From Geoglobus sp. UBA235 (GTDB lineage: Archaea > Halobacteriota > Archaeoglobi > Archaeoglobales > Archaeoglobaceae): a DNA stretch of 64,000 nucleotides. Shown piece by piece: positions 36,195 through 45,306 of this stretch (positions are counted from its first letter, which is position 1; the number at the start of each line of letters is the position of its first letter). A program made the position numbers and the translations under genes. The DNA lies in assembly GCA_002494725.1 (NCBI GenBank), contig DACG01000012.1, forward strand, positions 41,019 through 105,018. Direction: 5' to 3'. The notes under the pieces were generated by a model that saw only the letters and a program-made list of their open reading frames with translations, searched no databases and was not told where the DNA came from.

Positions 36195-36469
36195 AGTACC
36201 CGAAGAAGGTCAGAACGTACTGCAAATACTGCAACAGGCATACTGTCCATGAAATTGAGAAGGTAAGCAAGGGCAGCCAGAGCTCTCTCAGATGGATCAA
36301 CAGGCAGAAGAAGAGAAGAGGGAAGGTTGGAAATCTCGGCAAATTCAGCAAGGTACCTGGAGGAGACAAGCCCACGAAAAGAGTCAACATAAGGTGGAGA
36401 TGCACCGAATGCGGAAAGGCTGAGCACCGCCCCACCTGGAGAGCAAAGAGGTTCGAGCTTGTGGGGTGA
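36191..36469 (+). CDS. rpl44e: Ribosomal protein L44e (eL42)
   Basis: 92 aa. MKYPKKVRTYCKYCNRHTVH (~1-20) and RWRCTECGKAEHRPTWRAKR (~68-87) give the two CXXC zinc pairs of L44e. Overlaps the GINS gene by 4 nt and precedes S27e. Large-subunit E-site protein. Confidence 0.97.
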   Translation: MKYPKKVRTYCKYCNRHTVHEIEKVSKGSQSSLRWINRQKKRRGKVGNLGKFSKVPGGDKPTKRVNIRWRCTECGKAEHRPTWRAKRFELVG

Positions 36470-36473
36470 TGCC

Positions 36474-36638
36474 ATGAGCACGTTTTTGAGAGTTAAGTGT
36501 CCTGACTGCGAGAATGAGCAGGTTGTTTTTGATCATCCTGCAGTAATTGTGAAGTGCTTGGTCTGCGGGAGAACGCTTATAGAACCGACTGGCGGCAGAG
36601 GAAGGCTTAAGGCCGAGGTGCTGAAGGTTCTTGAGTAA
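36474..36638 (+). CDS. rps27e: Ribosomal protein S27e (eS27)
   Basis: A short gene of 54 codons: MSTFLRVKCPDCENEQVVFD then CLVCGRTLIEPTGGRGRLKA and a short end at TAA 36636. The four Cys of the zinc ribbon (CPDC ... CLVC) and the GGRG turn are typical of S27e. It begins 5 bases after the L44e stop, as in other euryarchaea where L44e and S27e are paired. Confidence 0.96.
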   Translation: MSTFLRVKCPDCENEQVVFDHPAVIVKCLVCGRTLIEPTGGRGRLKAEVLKVLE

Positions 36639-37275
36639 ATCTCTTTCTTCTCTCATTTCTTCTGTAAGAAAGCTTGAAAAGGAGATAGGGCATCTTGTCT
36701 CAAAAAGAGTTTCTGAGTTTCAGAGAGTAAACAGAATGGGGAATGAGGAGTGGTTTTCAGAGCTTTGCTTCTGCATTCTGACAGCAAACAGCACTGCAGA
36801 GCTTGGTATGAAAATTCAGAGAGAGGTGGGCTCTGGATTTCTTCACATGAAAAGAGAGGAGCTTGAGGAAGTGCTTAAAAGCCTTGGACACAGATTCTGG
36901 AGGAAAAGAGCGGAATTTATCGTCAATGCAAGAAAATTCTCAAACATAAAGGATATTGTTGAGCCGATTGTGAAAAGCAGAGGACAGAAAGCTGCGAGAG
37001 AGTGGATATCGGGAAACATTAAAGGACTTGGCTTCAAGGAAGCGAGCCACTTTCTGAGAAATGTTGGCTATTTTGATCTCGCAATTCTTGACAGGCACAT
37101 ACTTGCAGTGATGCATGATTACAGCCTGATTGATAACATTCCATCATCTCTGTCCAGAAAGAGATATCTTGAAATTGAGAAGAGATTTTTTGAGCTTTCA
37201 GAGCTGGTTTCAATCAGACCCGGAATTCTGGATTTTTATTTATGGTACATGAGAACCGGTAAGGTTCTGAAGTGA
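36631..37275 (+). CDS. ogg: 8-oxoguanine DNA glycosylase/AP lyase (Ogg2 type)
   Basis: 214 aa HhH-GPD protein. The helix-hairpin-helix is ISGNIKGLGFKEASHFLRNV (~126-145), with the catalytic Lys at GLGFKEA and the conserved Asp in LAILDRHIL (~151-159). This is the compact archaeal Ogg2 that lacks the N-terminal domain of eukaryotic OGG1. The only early start is TTG 36631, inside the end of rps27e. Confidence 0.88.
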   Translation: MSKSLSSLISSVRKLEKEIGHLVSKRVSEFQRVNRMGNEEWFSELCFCILTANSTAELGMKIQREVGSGFLHMKREELEEVLKSLGHRFWRKRAEFIVNARKFSNIKDIVEPIVKSRGQKAAREWISGNIKGLGFKEASHFLRNVGYFDLAILDRHILAVMHDYSLIDNIPSSLSRKRYLEIEKRFFELSELVSIRPGILDFYLWYMRTGKVLK

Positions 37276-37323
37276 GGACAATCAACAATAATTAAATAGC
37301 CAATCCATCGCAATTTCAGTTGA

Positions 37324-38820
37324 ATGATAGTGGGCATTGATGTTGGGGGAACGAACACAGATGTGGCTTTTCTTTCTGAGAATTCTATTAAAACCTTCAA
37401 GTTCCCAAATGAGATGGGCATCTCAAAAATTCTTGAGATAATATCGGAGAAAACAGACATATCAGAATCCAAGCTTGTTGTCAGCACCTCACTGCCAATA
37501 AACACCATATCAAGCAGATTTGATCAGATAAAAACCCTGTCAATTCTCTTTCCCGGTCCGGGACTTGATTACTCATCATTCGGACACGTTCTGAAAGGTT
37601 ACGTGAATCATAGGGGAGATGTTGTTGAGAACATAGATGAATCCGAGATTGAAAAGATAATTGCAGAAAATGACTTTGATGCTGTTGCTGTCTCGGGTAA
37701 GTTCTCAATAAGGAATCCTGAAATTGAACACAGGGCGTTTGAAATCATAAAAAAGCATGTTGATGAGAGTGCAATCTGCCTGAGCCATCACGTTGGAAGC
37801 ATAAATTACCCCCTGAGAATAAACACAACCATCGTGAACTCAAAGATCTCAAGGGAGATATGGGATCTGACAGAGAACATAAGGCAGTTCAAGAAGAACT
37901 TCTTCTACTACAAGGGAGATGGAGGAATAGTTCCATGGAGGATTGCTGTCAGAAATCCATCTGAGCTGTACAACTCAAGCCCTGCTGCAGTGGCACTTGG
38001 GGCGTATTATCTCACAGGAATGAAGAATGCCCTTGTTGTTGATATAGGGGGTACAACAACAGATCTGGTTGAGCTGAAGGATGGAGAACCTGTTATGGTG
38101 GAGAATGCCATAATCAGAGGGATGAAAACACATGTAAGGTGTGTGAAAAGCCATTCAGTGCCTTTTGGTGGTGACAGCCTCTTTGATGGAGAGCTAAAGC
38201 CTTATAGAGTCTCCTCACCCTTATCTTTTGGTGGAGATGCCCCAACTCTGACAGATCTTCTCAATTCAGCAGGATTTGAGATAGGTAATTACGAGAGGTC
38301 AAGGAACTCTGTGGGCAGAGAGGATGCTGAGAGGGAGATTGACAGGTATATAGACATGATAGCCGAGGCTGCTGAAATGTACAAGCAAAAAATCCTCATC
38401 GGAACAGGATATCTTGCAAAGTATCTTCTTCCTGAAATTGCAGAAAGGGCGGGGAGGAGATATATCATCCCTCCACATCACGAATCAGCCAATGCTGTTG
38501 GGGTTGCTGTTTCGAAGATAAGCCTCACAGTTTACGGAAGATTTGACACAGAAAAGGGTGTTGCCATATTCAACGGAGAGCTGGATACGGAGTACGTTGA
38601 AAAAATTTCAGGCTCAGCAGACGATGACGAGTTCATCTCCCTCACGATTGAGAGGGCAAGAGAGATAGCAGAGAAATATGGAGCGGATAGCAGGGACATC
38701 GGGGATGTGGGTGTTGTTTACTTCAACTCATTCTCTGTTGTGAGGGGAGGAATAAAGAGGGGCAAGATAGCTGATGTGGTTGTGCAGATTAAGCCGGGAA
38801 TAAGCTGTGATGCGGTATGA
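37324..38820 (+). CDS. Hydantoinase/oxoprolinase family protein
   Basis: 498 aa ASKHA-fold protein. MIVGIDVGGTNTDVAFL at the start (phosphate 1 loop), LSHHVGSINYPLRINTTIVN (~154-173), NALVVDIGGTTTDLVEL (~237-253, second phosphate loop) and PFGGDSLFDG (~281-290) match hydantoinase A/oxoprolinase N-terminal half proteins. ATP-dependent ring opening of a hydantoin- or oxoproline-like compound is the family reaction; archaeal members of this size are largely untested. It overlaps the HDAC-like gene by 4 nt. Confidence 0.8.
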   Translation: MIVGIDVGGTNTDVAFLSENSIKTFKFPNEMGISKILEIISEKTDISESKLVVSTSLPINTISSRFDQIKTLSILFPGPGLDYSSFGHVLKGYVNHRGDVVENIDESEIEKIIAENDFDAVAVSGKFSIRNPEIEHRAFEIIKKHVDESAICLSHHVGSINYPLRINTTIVNSKISREIWDLTENIRQFKKNFFYYKGDGGIVPWRIAVRNPSELYNSSPAAVALGAYYLTGMKNALVVDIGGTTTDLVELKDGEPVMVENAIIRGMKTHVRCVKSHSVPFGGDSLFDGELKPYRVSSPLSFGGDAPTLTDLLNSAGFEIGNYERSRNSVGREDAEREIDRYIDMIAEAAEMYKQKILIGTGYLAKYLLPEIAERAGRRYIIPPHHESANAVGVAVSKISLTVYGRFDTEKGVAIFNGELDTEYVEKISGSADDDEFISLTIERAREIAEKYGADSRDIGDVGVVYFNSFSVVRGGIKRGKIADVVVQIKPGISCDAV

Positions 38821-39902
38821 GAACAGGCATAATTTACCATCCAAAGTATTTAGAGCATGAACAGTCTCCATCACATCCTGAGAGGAGGGAAAGGCTTGCA
38901 TACACAATGGATCAGCTCATGGAGGAGGGGATATTTGATCTGGAGAATATCCTCCTCATTGAACCTGAGATGGCTGATATTGATGACATACTGAGCGTTC
39001 ATGAAGAGAGCTACGTGAGGTTTCTTGAAAGAGAGAGCAGAACTGGAGGAATAATTGATTTTGACACGAGCATTCCTGTAGGTGTTTTTGAGCTTGCACT
39101 CCTTGCAGCAGGAGGTGCGATAAGGGCAGGAAAGGAGGTTGCTGAAGGCCAGGTTGACAATGCCTTTGCGATGGTCAGACCTCCCGGACATCACGCCAAA
39201 CCCCATACTGGTGCCGGCTTCTGCTATTTCAACAACATTGCCATAATGGTCAGACACCTTCAGAAAATGGGGATTGAAAGAGTGGCCATTTTAGACTGGG
39301 ATGCCCATCATGGTGATGGAACACAGGAGATCTTCTATGAGGATGATTCAGTGCTTTTCATCTCAACTCATCAGATCCCTCTTTACCCCGGAACAGGGTA
39401 CCCGGATGAGATTGGAAAAGGGAGAGGAGAGGGTTACACGGTAAATATTCCAGTTCCTCCAGGCACATCAGATGAGGAGTACCTTTACATTTTTGACAGT
39501 GTTATAGAGCCTGTGCTGAGAGAATTTCAGCCTGAGTTTATTGCAGTCTCTGCAGGACAGGACAACCACTTCACAGATCCAATAACGGGTCTTGCTTTGA
39601 CTGCAAGGGGTTACGGGATGCTTATGCAAAAGGCAAGGGTGCTTGCAGAAGAGCTGTGTGGTGGAAGAATTGTTGCAGTTCTTGAAGGTGGCTACAGTGT
39701 TGAACAGGCTTTACCATACACCAATCTTGCGATAATTTGCGGACTTGCTGGACTCGATCTCTCAAACATAAGAGAGCCTGAAAACTACATCGGAGAGCTG
39801 AGATGGAGAAAGAGAAGCTATGCAATGCAGAAGGTGAGGGACAATGTCATGGATGTTAAAAAAATCCACTCAAAATACTGGGACTGCTTCAAAGATCTTT
39901 AA
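38817..39902 (+). CDS. Histone deacetylase/acetylpolyamine amidohydrolase family protein
   Basis: 361 aa, intact. Zn-dependent deacetylase motifs: SPSHPERRERL (~17-27), MVRPPGHHAKP (~118-128), GFCYFNN (~134), LDWDAHHGDGTQ (~158-169), ISTHQIPLYPGTGYPDE, VSAGQDNHFTDP (~243-254, with Asp of the Zn site) and LEGGYS (~282-287, catalytic Tyr). Archaeal members deacetylate lysines or acetylated small molecules. Coupled to the hydantoinase-like gene by an ATGA overlap, which favours a small-molecule role. Confidence 0.88.
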   Translation: MRTGIIYHPKYLEHEQSPSHPERRERLAYTMDQLMEEGIFDLENILLIEPEMADIDDILSVHEESYVRFLERESRTGGIIDFDTSIPVGVFELALLAAGGAIRAGKEVAEGQVDNAFAMVRPPGHHAKPHTGAGFCYFNNIAIMVRHLQKMGIERVAILDWDAHHGDGTQEIFYEDDSVLFISTHQIPLYPGTGYPDEIGKGRGEGYTVNIPVPPGTSDEEYLYIFDSVIEPVLREFQPEFIAVSAGQDNHFTDPITGLALTARGYGMLMQKARVLAEELCGGRIVAVLEGGYSVEQALPYTNLAIICGLAGLDLSNIREPENYIGELRWRKRSYAMQKVRDNVMDVKKIHSKYWDCFKDL

Positions 39903-40025
39903 TTATTAATTTCGTTGGATAACGTATTCTTTAATTTTAAATCATTTAGTTGGATTTGTATCCATCTGTGTGCTACTTTATGTTATACCGTAACAATTAA
40001 ATACAATGGTCTGATCTGACAAATC

Positions 40026-41087
40026 ATGACAGTTTCCTTCACATCTGAAAACTGTGTTGGATGTGGAATCTGCGAAAGAGTCTGCCCGAAATCGGCAATA
40101 GTCGTGTACAAGACAGCAGAAGATTATAGGGCCGAGATTTCAGGATGTATTGATTGCGGTACATGCACGGTATACTGCCAGTATGGTGCTCTTTCCCTTG
40201 AAAATTCTCCCTACGATAAAATCCTCAAAAAACTTCATTATTCAAAAACAGATATTGAGGGTTGCGTTTACTGTGGAGTCTGTGCTGAAAATTGTCCAAG
40301 AGATGCAATTGAGGTCAAAAAAGAGCTTGAAAAGGACAAACTGAGGCTTGGCTATATAAGAATTGGAGAAGGCTGCATAGAATGTCGGAACTGTGTTATC
40401 TTCTGTCCCACAGACGCGATCAGAATTGTCAGGGGTAGGCCTGAAATTGATGAGAGCAAGTGCATATACTGTCAGATTTGTCAAGCAGTCTGTCCAAAGG
40501 ATGTTATCGAGATCCACTGCGATTCGTGCAAGCTCAACATTGAGTATGCCGTTTCGGGATCAATAGATGTTTCTGAGAGATGTTCCCTCTGCTTCACATG
40601 TGAGAAAGTGTGTCAGTTTGATGCGATAAAAGTCAACAGGCTTTTCGATGGGAAGCAGACCTTTGAAAGAGAGAAATGTCTTGGAGTTGAATGCTCGATC
40701 TGCTTCAATGTCTGCCCCAACATTGCAATAAGCTATGAATACGACGAGGAGGGTAAGCTCGTTCTCTTCTCTGATTCATGCAACTACTGCGGGAAATGCC
40801 AGAAGTACTGTCCAACAGATGCAATAAAAATAGAGAGATGGGTTTCAGAGAGATACGAGGAACTTCACCTTCCTGAAGAGAGAAGAGACTATCATGAGAT
40901 AAAATCTGCAATAAATGTCAGCGACGCATGCATAGGCTGCCACTTCTGCGAGGCTGTCTGCAAGATAGCAAAGGACAATGAGATGAGTCACATAAGAGGT
41001 GAGGTATCACTGGACATGTGCACAGCATGTGGACTCTGTGCATCGGTTTGTCCGATGGATGCGATTGATGTTTTCGAGAAGTATTGA
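40026..41087 (+). CDS. Polyferredoxin with ten [4Fe-4S]-type motifs
   Basis: 353 aa made almost only of ferredoxin repeats. I count ten CX2CX2CX3C-type motifs: CVGCGICERVCP, CIDCGTCTVYCQ, CVYCGVCAENCP, CIECRNCVIFCP, CIYCQICQAVCP, CSLCFTCEKVCQ, CLGVECSICFNVCP (longer first gap), CNYCGKCQKYCP, CIGCHFCEAVCK and CTACGLCASVCP. That equals five tandem 2[4Fe-4S] units. An additional CDSC lies at ~167. Similar to MvhB/VhuB polyferredoxins, which have twelve clusters, but no hydrogenase or heterodisulfide reductase gene is adjacent. Confidence 0.88.
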   Translation: MTVSFTSENCVGCGICERVCPKSAIVVYKTAEDYRAEISGCIDCGTCTVYCQYGALSLENSPYDKILKKLHYSKTDIEGCVYCGVCAENCPRDAIEVKKELEKDKLRLGYIRIGEGCIECRNCVIFCPTDAIRIVRGRPEIDESKCIYCQICQAVCPKDVIEIHCDSCKLNIEYAVSGSIDVSERCSLCFTCEKVCQFDAIKVNRLFDGKQTFEREKCLGVECSICFNVCPNIAISYEYDEEGKLVLFSDSCNYCGKCQKYCPTDAIKIERWVSERYEELHLPEERRDYHEIKSAINVSDACIGCHFCEAVCKIAKDNEMSHIRGEVSLDMCTACGLCASVCPMDAIDVFEKY

Positions 41088-41178
41088 TCATCTCCAAAAA
41101 TTTTTGTTTCTTGTGGAAGCATTCTGACCACAGTCAAAAATTGAGGATGCAATAAAAAACAATTTTGAGAGGAGTTAA

Positions 41179-41619
41179 TTAGGTTTGTGAAAAGATAAGC
41201 TGGAAGTCCTCTTCAGGAATCTCCCTCATAGCCTTCCCTTGGATGTGTCCTGTCCATTTCTGCTTGTTTTTGATGAACTTCAGTCTCGGGATAAGGGACT
41301 TGAAATCAACAGGTTTATCGAAGATTTTGACTGGTTTGAGCTTGATTCTTAGCGGAAAAACCTCGTTTCTGCTCCTTTCAGGAGGTTTGAAGATTCTTGA
41401 GCTGTCTGTAAAAACCTCCGACACAACTTCACAGGCAGCCATTATTCTGGGCGGGATCATCTCATCATCCTTCTTTGTGGACATGACGTAAATCAAGCAT
41501 TTGTCACCAAGTTTTACTTTGGCAATTGTATTGCGATGCTTCTCCTGAACACCCCACACTTTTTTCTGCTTTATCACATTCCAGTTTTCTTCAGTTGTTA
41601 TGCAAAGCCAGTATGCCAT
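41179..41619 (-). CDS. EVE-domain protein
   Basis: 146 aa, a stand-alone EVE domain (PUA-like fold): MAYWLCITTEENWNVIKQKK, VWGVQEKHRNTIAKVKLGDK, CLIYVMSTKK and a C-terminal KNKQKWTGHIQGKAMREIPE (about 115-134). EVE domains bind modified bases and often occur with restriction and defence genes. ATG 41619 is preferred: the frame back to 41664 would overlap the DUF499 gene. It is the last gene of the putative defence operon, 16 nt after the DUF499 stop. Confidence 0.8.
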   Translation of the reverse strand: MAYWLCITTEENWNVIKQKKVWGVQEKHRNTIAKVKLGDKCLIYVMSTKKDDEMIPPRIMAACEVVSEVFTDSSRIFKPPERSRNEVFPLRIKLKPVKIFDKPVDFKSLIPRLKFIKNKQKWTGHIQGKAMREIPEEDFQLIFSQT

Positions 41620-41635
41620 AATAACACCCCACACA

Positions 41636-44272
41636 TCACTCCTCACTTTCTTCAGTATCCTCATTTATTATTTGAGCATTTATCTGAATGAGGGTCTCTC
41701 TCACTCTGTTCTCGTAATCTGATTTGGGAATCCTTCCTTTTCTTGCCTCAATTTTTATTTCCACTTCTGTTTCGTCAAAAGAGTCTTCAAGCAGGCTGAG
41801 AACGCCTCTGTAGAACTCATAGAACTTGCCTTTTGGTAGCTTGATGCTTAGAGTTACACCTTTGTATGAAGGCTGTGTAACTGTTTTTTGTGCTCCATGC
41901 CCAACTGAGACACCTGCTTTGCCTAACCTAGTATCACTCTCTCCCTTATCGACCACTGTATCTCCAACAGGCCCTCTTCCCACCTCTTCTCTCCTTTCAC
42001 AGAGCTCTTTCCTCACAATAGCTTCGTACTCCTGCAAAGTTATCTCTGGGGTCTCTTTGAACTTGATGCACTCAACCTGGCCGTCTTTCACAATTCCAAA
42101 CCCGAAATGCCCGTCTTCAACCCCCTTCTGTAAAGACCTGATGAGGTTGTTTTTGGCAATCCTTGGCTCTCCAGGCGTTGAGAGCAGGGATTTGTATAGC
42201 TGCCTCAATTCAAGATAGTCTTTGCTTCCGAGGTATCTTTCATGAATGAGGAGGGGAGCAAGCTTCTCAATTATGTCTCCATCCGCCTTCAGCCTCTCAA
42301 AGACTTCATTGCTTAGAGGTCTTTTGTCACCAAATACCGGAATTCCCAAGTCAACTTCTTTGAGCTCTTTCGCTGGAACGTAAACAATTCGGTAAAATCT
42401 TCTCAATGCATCTCTCTCTTCTTTCTCATGCTCCTTTATGTTCTTCTCAACCTCCTTCCTCTGTGATGCTGTCAGATTCAGGCTTTTGTCTCTCGCTATG
42501 CTCTCCCATGCAAGCTTTCGCCTTAACCAGCTCTCAAAACTGTATCTCTCAGATTCCATGGGGGCCAGGAAGAACAGCGTGTTCCTGTTCACCCTGGGAT
42601 TCTCTCCGTAGTTGTTGAGTATATTGCTGACCAAGTCTTTATCATTGGACGGCAGCACCACAAGCTTAAATTCTTCTGTATCTGGAATATCCTTTGAGTT
42701 TCTCGGCCAGATGTAAACCGGGATTACTTTGCCTATGTACTTTTGAAGAAGTGCTTTGGTTTGTTCTCTAAGCTCAGGCTCTTCTATTTCTGACATTCTT
42801 GAAATGACAGCCTTATTCAGGTTTGGCTGGCTCTTGAAAACGTATCTTCCATCTTCTCTCCAGAGGTAGTAGAGAGAAGAGGAGAGGTTGTCGACGACTT
42901 CAGTAATAACGCTGGAAGGTATGTTTATGTCGGCACATGAAAGCTTCAGCTCGCCCAGGCTTACACCTCTCTCACCGCCAGAGAAGGAATACAGGAATAT
43001 CGCAGATGCAAGTCTCGTGGCGAGTTTCAGGCCCTGATACGTGCTACCAAGACCCTTGTCAACTTTCTTTGAATTTGCATCCCTCGCAGTAATATCTGCC
43101 CTGAGAACACTCTCATATTCCCTGCCGATATGCTTGATGAGCTCCTCAGCCAGCTCATCGAAGCCCAAATCGAAGTCACATGGTCTAATGAGAGGAATTG
43201 AGGAATCCCTCAGCTTGTAGACTGCCAGTGAGAGAATTCGAAGAACACCTCTCGTCCTCTGGAACGTTGGTAAGCTTCCCCACCGTCTATGGAAAACATC
43301 TATAACTTCAGGATGAAATGGATAGCTGCGGAGCATCTTCTCCCTGTATTCAGCCTTCTCTATCACTATTCCTTCCCTCTCGTAGTAGTCTATGAATTCG
43401 TTTATAATTTCCTTAGCTGCAATCTCGTCAACCTTGGAGAACAGCCTCCTCCTTATCACTTCGTAAATTTCATCGCCGCTGACAGGGGAGTATATCTTTT
43501 CAACCCTTCCAGCCACCTTCTGCAGCTTTGAAAGCAGAGCTTCAGCCCTCTCCTCATCCGGATACTCCATGACGCTTGCAGGAAGCGTAACAACAAGCAG
43601 AGCTTTGTCCAAGGACTTTATTGTCTCTGTCAGCTCCTGCATGAAGGCAATTGTTTGGGCTGCAAGGTTTGTCTCACCAACTTTTATCTCCTTGGAATCG
43701 AGCGCAATGCCAGCAGCCTTTGCGACGTATTCCAGGACTTCATCCATAAGGATTAACAGGGGCTGATGCTTTTCGAGGAGCTCTCTTAAACTCTCCCTGC
43801 CTGGAGCTATTGGCTGGCTCAGCTTCTCAACCTTCCCTTCAAGCTGCCTCTCAATCTCACCCCAGAGGGTTCCTGTAATTTTGCCGTTCTCTTCCTTTGG
43901 GCTGATTGCAGTTCCAACAACAACCACAACGTTGGCCTTCAATGCTCCATCAAAATAAGGCGTTGCCGATTCAGGATTTGTGAAAGCGTGATATAAGGCA
44001 ATTAATGAGTGAGTCTTACCCCCACCAAAGGGAGTTTGGATTTGAATAACCGGGTCTCCTCCCTGCCCCCTCAACCTTTTGGATGTGATTTCAAGGAGGT
44101 TTTTCAAGCCGGCAGTCAAATATGTTTTCTTGAAGAATACATCCGGATTCTGATAGTCCTCAACTGCTCTGCCCTTGTAAACCTCCCAGAGGTCTGCTGC
44201 GAAGACGTCCATTGTAAGTCTGCCTTCGAGGATGTCCTTATGTGGGATTGCGACGAGATGAAAGGGTTTCAT
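41636..44272 (-). CDS. DUF499 AAA-type ATPase of a methylation-linked defence system
   Basis: 878 aa. N-terminal DUF499 region (IPHKDILEGRLTMDVFAADL) with Walker A QTPFGGGKTHSLIALYH (~82-98) and Walker B QPLLILMDEVLEYVA (~169-183); a sensor-type TLPASVMEYPDEER at ~232. The C-terminal ~100 residues are charged and may bind partners. DUF499 ATPases recurrently occur next to DUF1156 adenine methylases and SNF2 helicases in bacterial and archaeal defence islands. The start overlaps the membrane-protein gene by 4 nt (ATGA). Confidence 0.88.
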   Translation of the reverse strand: MKPFHLVAIPHKDILEGRLTMDVFAADLWEVYKGRAVEDYQNPDVFFKKTYLTAGLKNLLEITSKRLRGQGGDPVIQIQTPFGGGKTHSLIALYHAFTNPESATPYFDGALKANVVVVVGTAISPKEENGKITGTLWGEIERQLEGKVEKLSQPIAPGRESLRELLEKHQPLLILMDEVLEYVAKAAGIALDSKEIKVGETNLAAQTIAFMQELTETIKSLDKALLVVTLPASVMEYPDEERAEALLSKLQKVAGRVEKIYSPVSGDEIYEVIRRRLFSKVDEIAAKEIINEFIDYYEREGIVIEKAEYREKMLRSYPFHPEVIDVFHRRWGSLPTFQRTRGVLRILSLAVYKLRDSSIPLIRPCDFDLGFDELAEELIKHIGREYESVLRADITARDANSKKVDKGLGSTYQGLKLATRLASAIFLYSFSGGERGVSLGELKLSCADINIPSSVITEVVDNLSSSLYYLWREDGRYVFKSQPNLNKAVISRMSEIEEPELREQTKALLQKYIGKVIPVYIWPRNSKDIPDTEEFKLVVLPSNDKDLVSNILNNYGENPRVNRNTLFFLAPMESERYSFESWLRRKLAWESIARDKSLNLTASQRKEVEKNIKEHEKEERDALRRFYRIVYVPAKELKEVDLGIPVFGDKRPLSNEVFERLKADGDIIEKLAPLLIHERYLGSKDYLELRQLYKSLLSTPGEPRIAKNNLIRSLQKGVEDGHFGFGIVKDGQVECIKFKETPEITLQEYEAIVRKELCERREEVGRGPVGDTVVDKGESDTRLGKAGVSVGHGAQKTVTQPSYKGVTLSIKLPKGKFYEFYRGVLSLLEDSFDETEVEIKIEARKGRIPKSDYENRVRETLIQINAQIINEDTEESEE

Positions 44273-45306
44273 GCTCTTACACCTCGAGTCAATTTACAAC
44301 AATAAAGATTAAGTCTTTTCCCTCGATATATTCCAGAATATGAGTCATCAAATTCCAGTCTTAACCCTATGTCTTTCATCAACCTCTCTACAAGTTTTTT
44401 TGCCCATTTTGGTTTTACTTCTCCAGCAGCAAGAACATAAATATTCTTTACACCCCTCTCAAGAACCTTTTGGGTAAATTTCAAATGAGGTTCAATCCCA
44501 CTAAAAGCAAGTTTTTCACTTGAGGCAACACGAACGATAGCAAAGCTAATGTATTTACCATTTAAAACTGGTTCAGCGAGGTTGCCGTTAACGACTTCAT
44601 TTAGCATATCTATCATCTTTTCGATTTCAACGTTCAATTCAGGTGGTTGATTTGGGTATACCGTATTTGTAGCTTCTACTATTTCGGGTAGGAGAATCCT
44701 TATCAAAAGACTTTCTGAATTTACGTTCTCAAGTTTATTCAATAGCTCCTTAAATTCTTCACTATCATATTTGTTTTCAATAACTTTTCTTAATTCAGCA
44801 ACAACATACGGATCATCCTTCGATATGTCTCGGGCAATAAAGTATGAAATCCCATATCCTAAGTCCTTTCTAATTGTTGCGTAAACTGTTGGCGGTAATG
44901 TATGCGGCAGATACGCCAAAAGAGCTTTAGCAAGATTTTCGTGCATATTTTTGTGGTTTTTCATTTTTACTATTACAAATCCTTTATCAAGCCAACTATC
45001 AATAACATCTTCTTCGGTCCAAATAATTTTCAGCTTTTTTGAAGAAATGTTGACGCATTTGTTTATGTTCTCTAATTCCCTCTCTGTGACTTTTTCGATA
45101 TAGTTCCGAATATATTTCTTTCTGTGATAGTAGCTGAAATTAGCCAGTAGCTTTTGTATGTGTAGCCAAATTGTCTCAAAATTTTTTGGAGAAAAGAGGT
45201 ATAATAAAAATAAAAACAGAGCAACGATGCCAATAGCCCCAAAAGCATTCCAAGTCAAAGATATTAGAACATTTATGTACTCTTCAAAAAAATTTAGAAC
45301 ACTCAT
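44269..45306 (-). CDS. Membrane-anchored protein of unknown family in the defence operon
   Basis: 345 aa. One N-terminal helix (FGAIGIVALFLFLLYLF, ~22-38) anchors a large, mostly helical, Lys/Glu/Asn-rich domain. No catalytic motif is evident; C-terminal GIEPHLKFTQKVLERGVKNIYVLAAGEVKPKWAKKL may be a Rossmann-like beta-alpha unit (positions ~262-300 overall). Visibly more A/T-rich codon use than the flanking methylase. Both ends overlap neighbours as ATGA (small Cys protein before, DUF499 after), so it must be translated with the system. Confidence 0.7.
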   Translation of the reverse strand: MSVLNFFEEYINVLISLTWNAFGAIGIVALFLFLLYLFSPKNFETIWLHIQKLLANFSYYHRKKYIRNYIEKVTERELENINKCVNISSKKLKIIWTEEDVIDSWLDKGFVIVKMKNHKNMHENLAKALLAYLPHTLPPTVYATIRKDLGYGISYFIARDISKDDPYVVAELRKVIENKYDSEEFKELLNKLENVNSESLLIRILLPEIVEATNTVYPNQPPELNVEIEKMIDMLNEVVNGNLAEPVLNGKYISFAIVRVASSEKLAFSGIEPHLKFTQKVLERGVKNIYVLAAGEVKPKWAKKLVERLMKDIGLRLEFDDSYSGIYRGKRLNLYCCKLTRGVRA

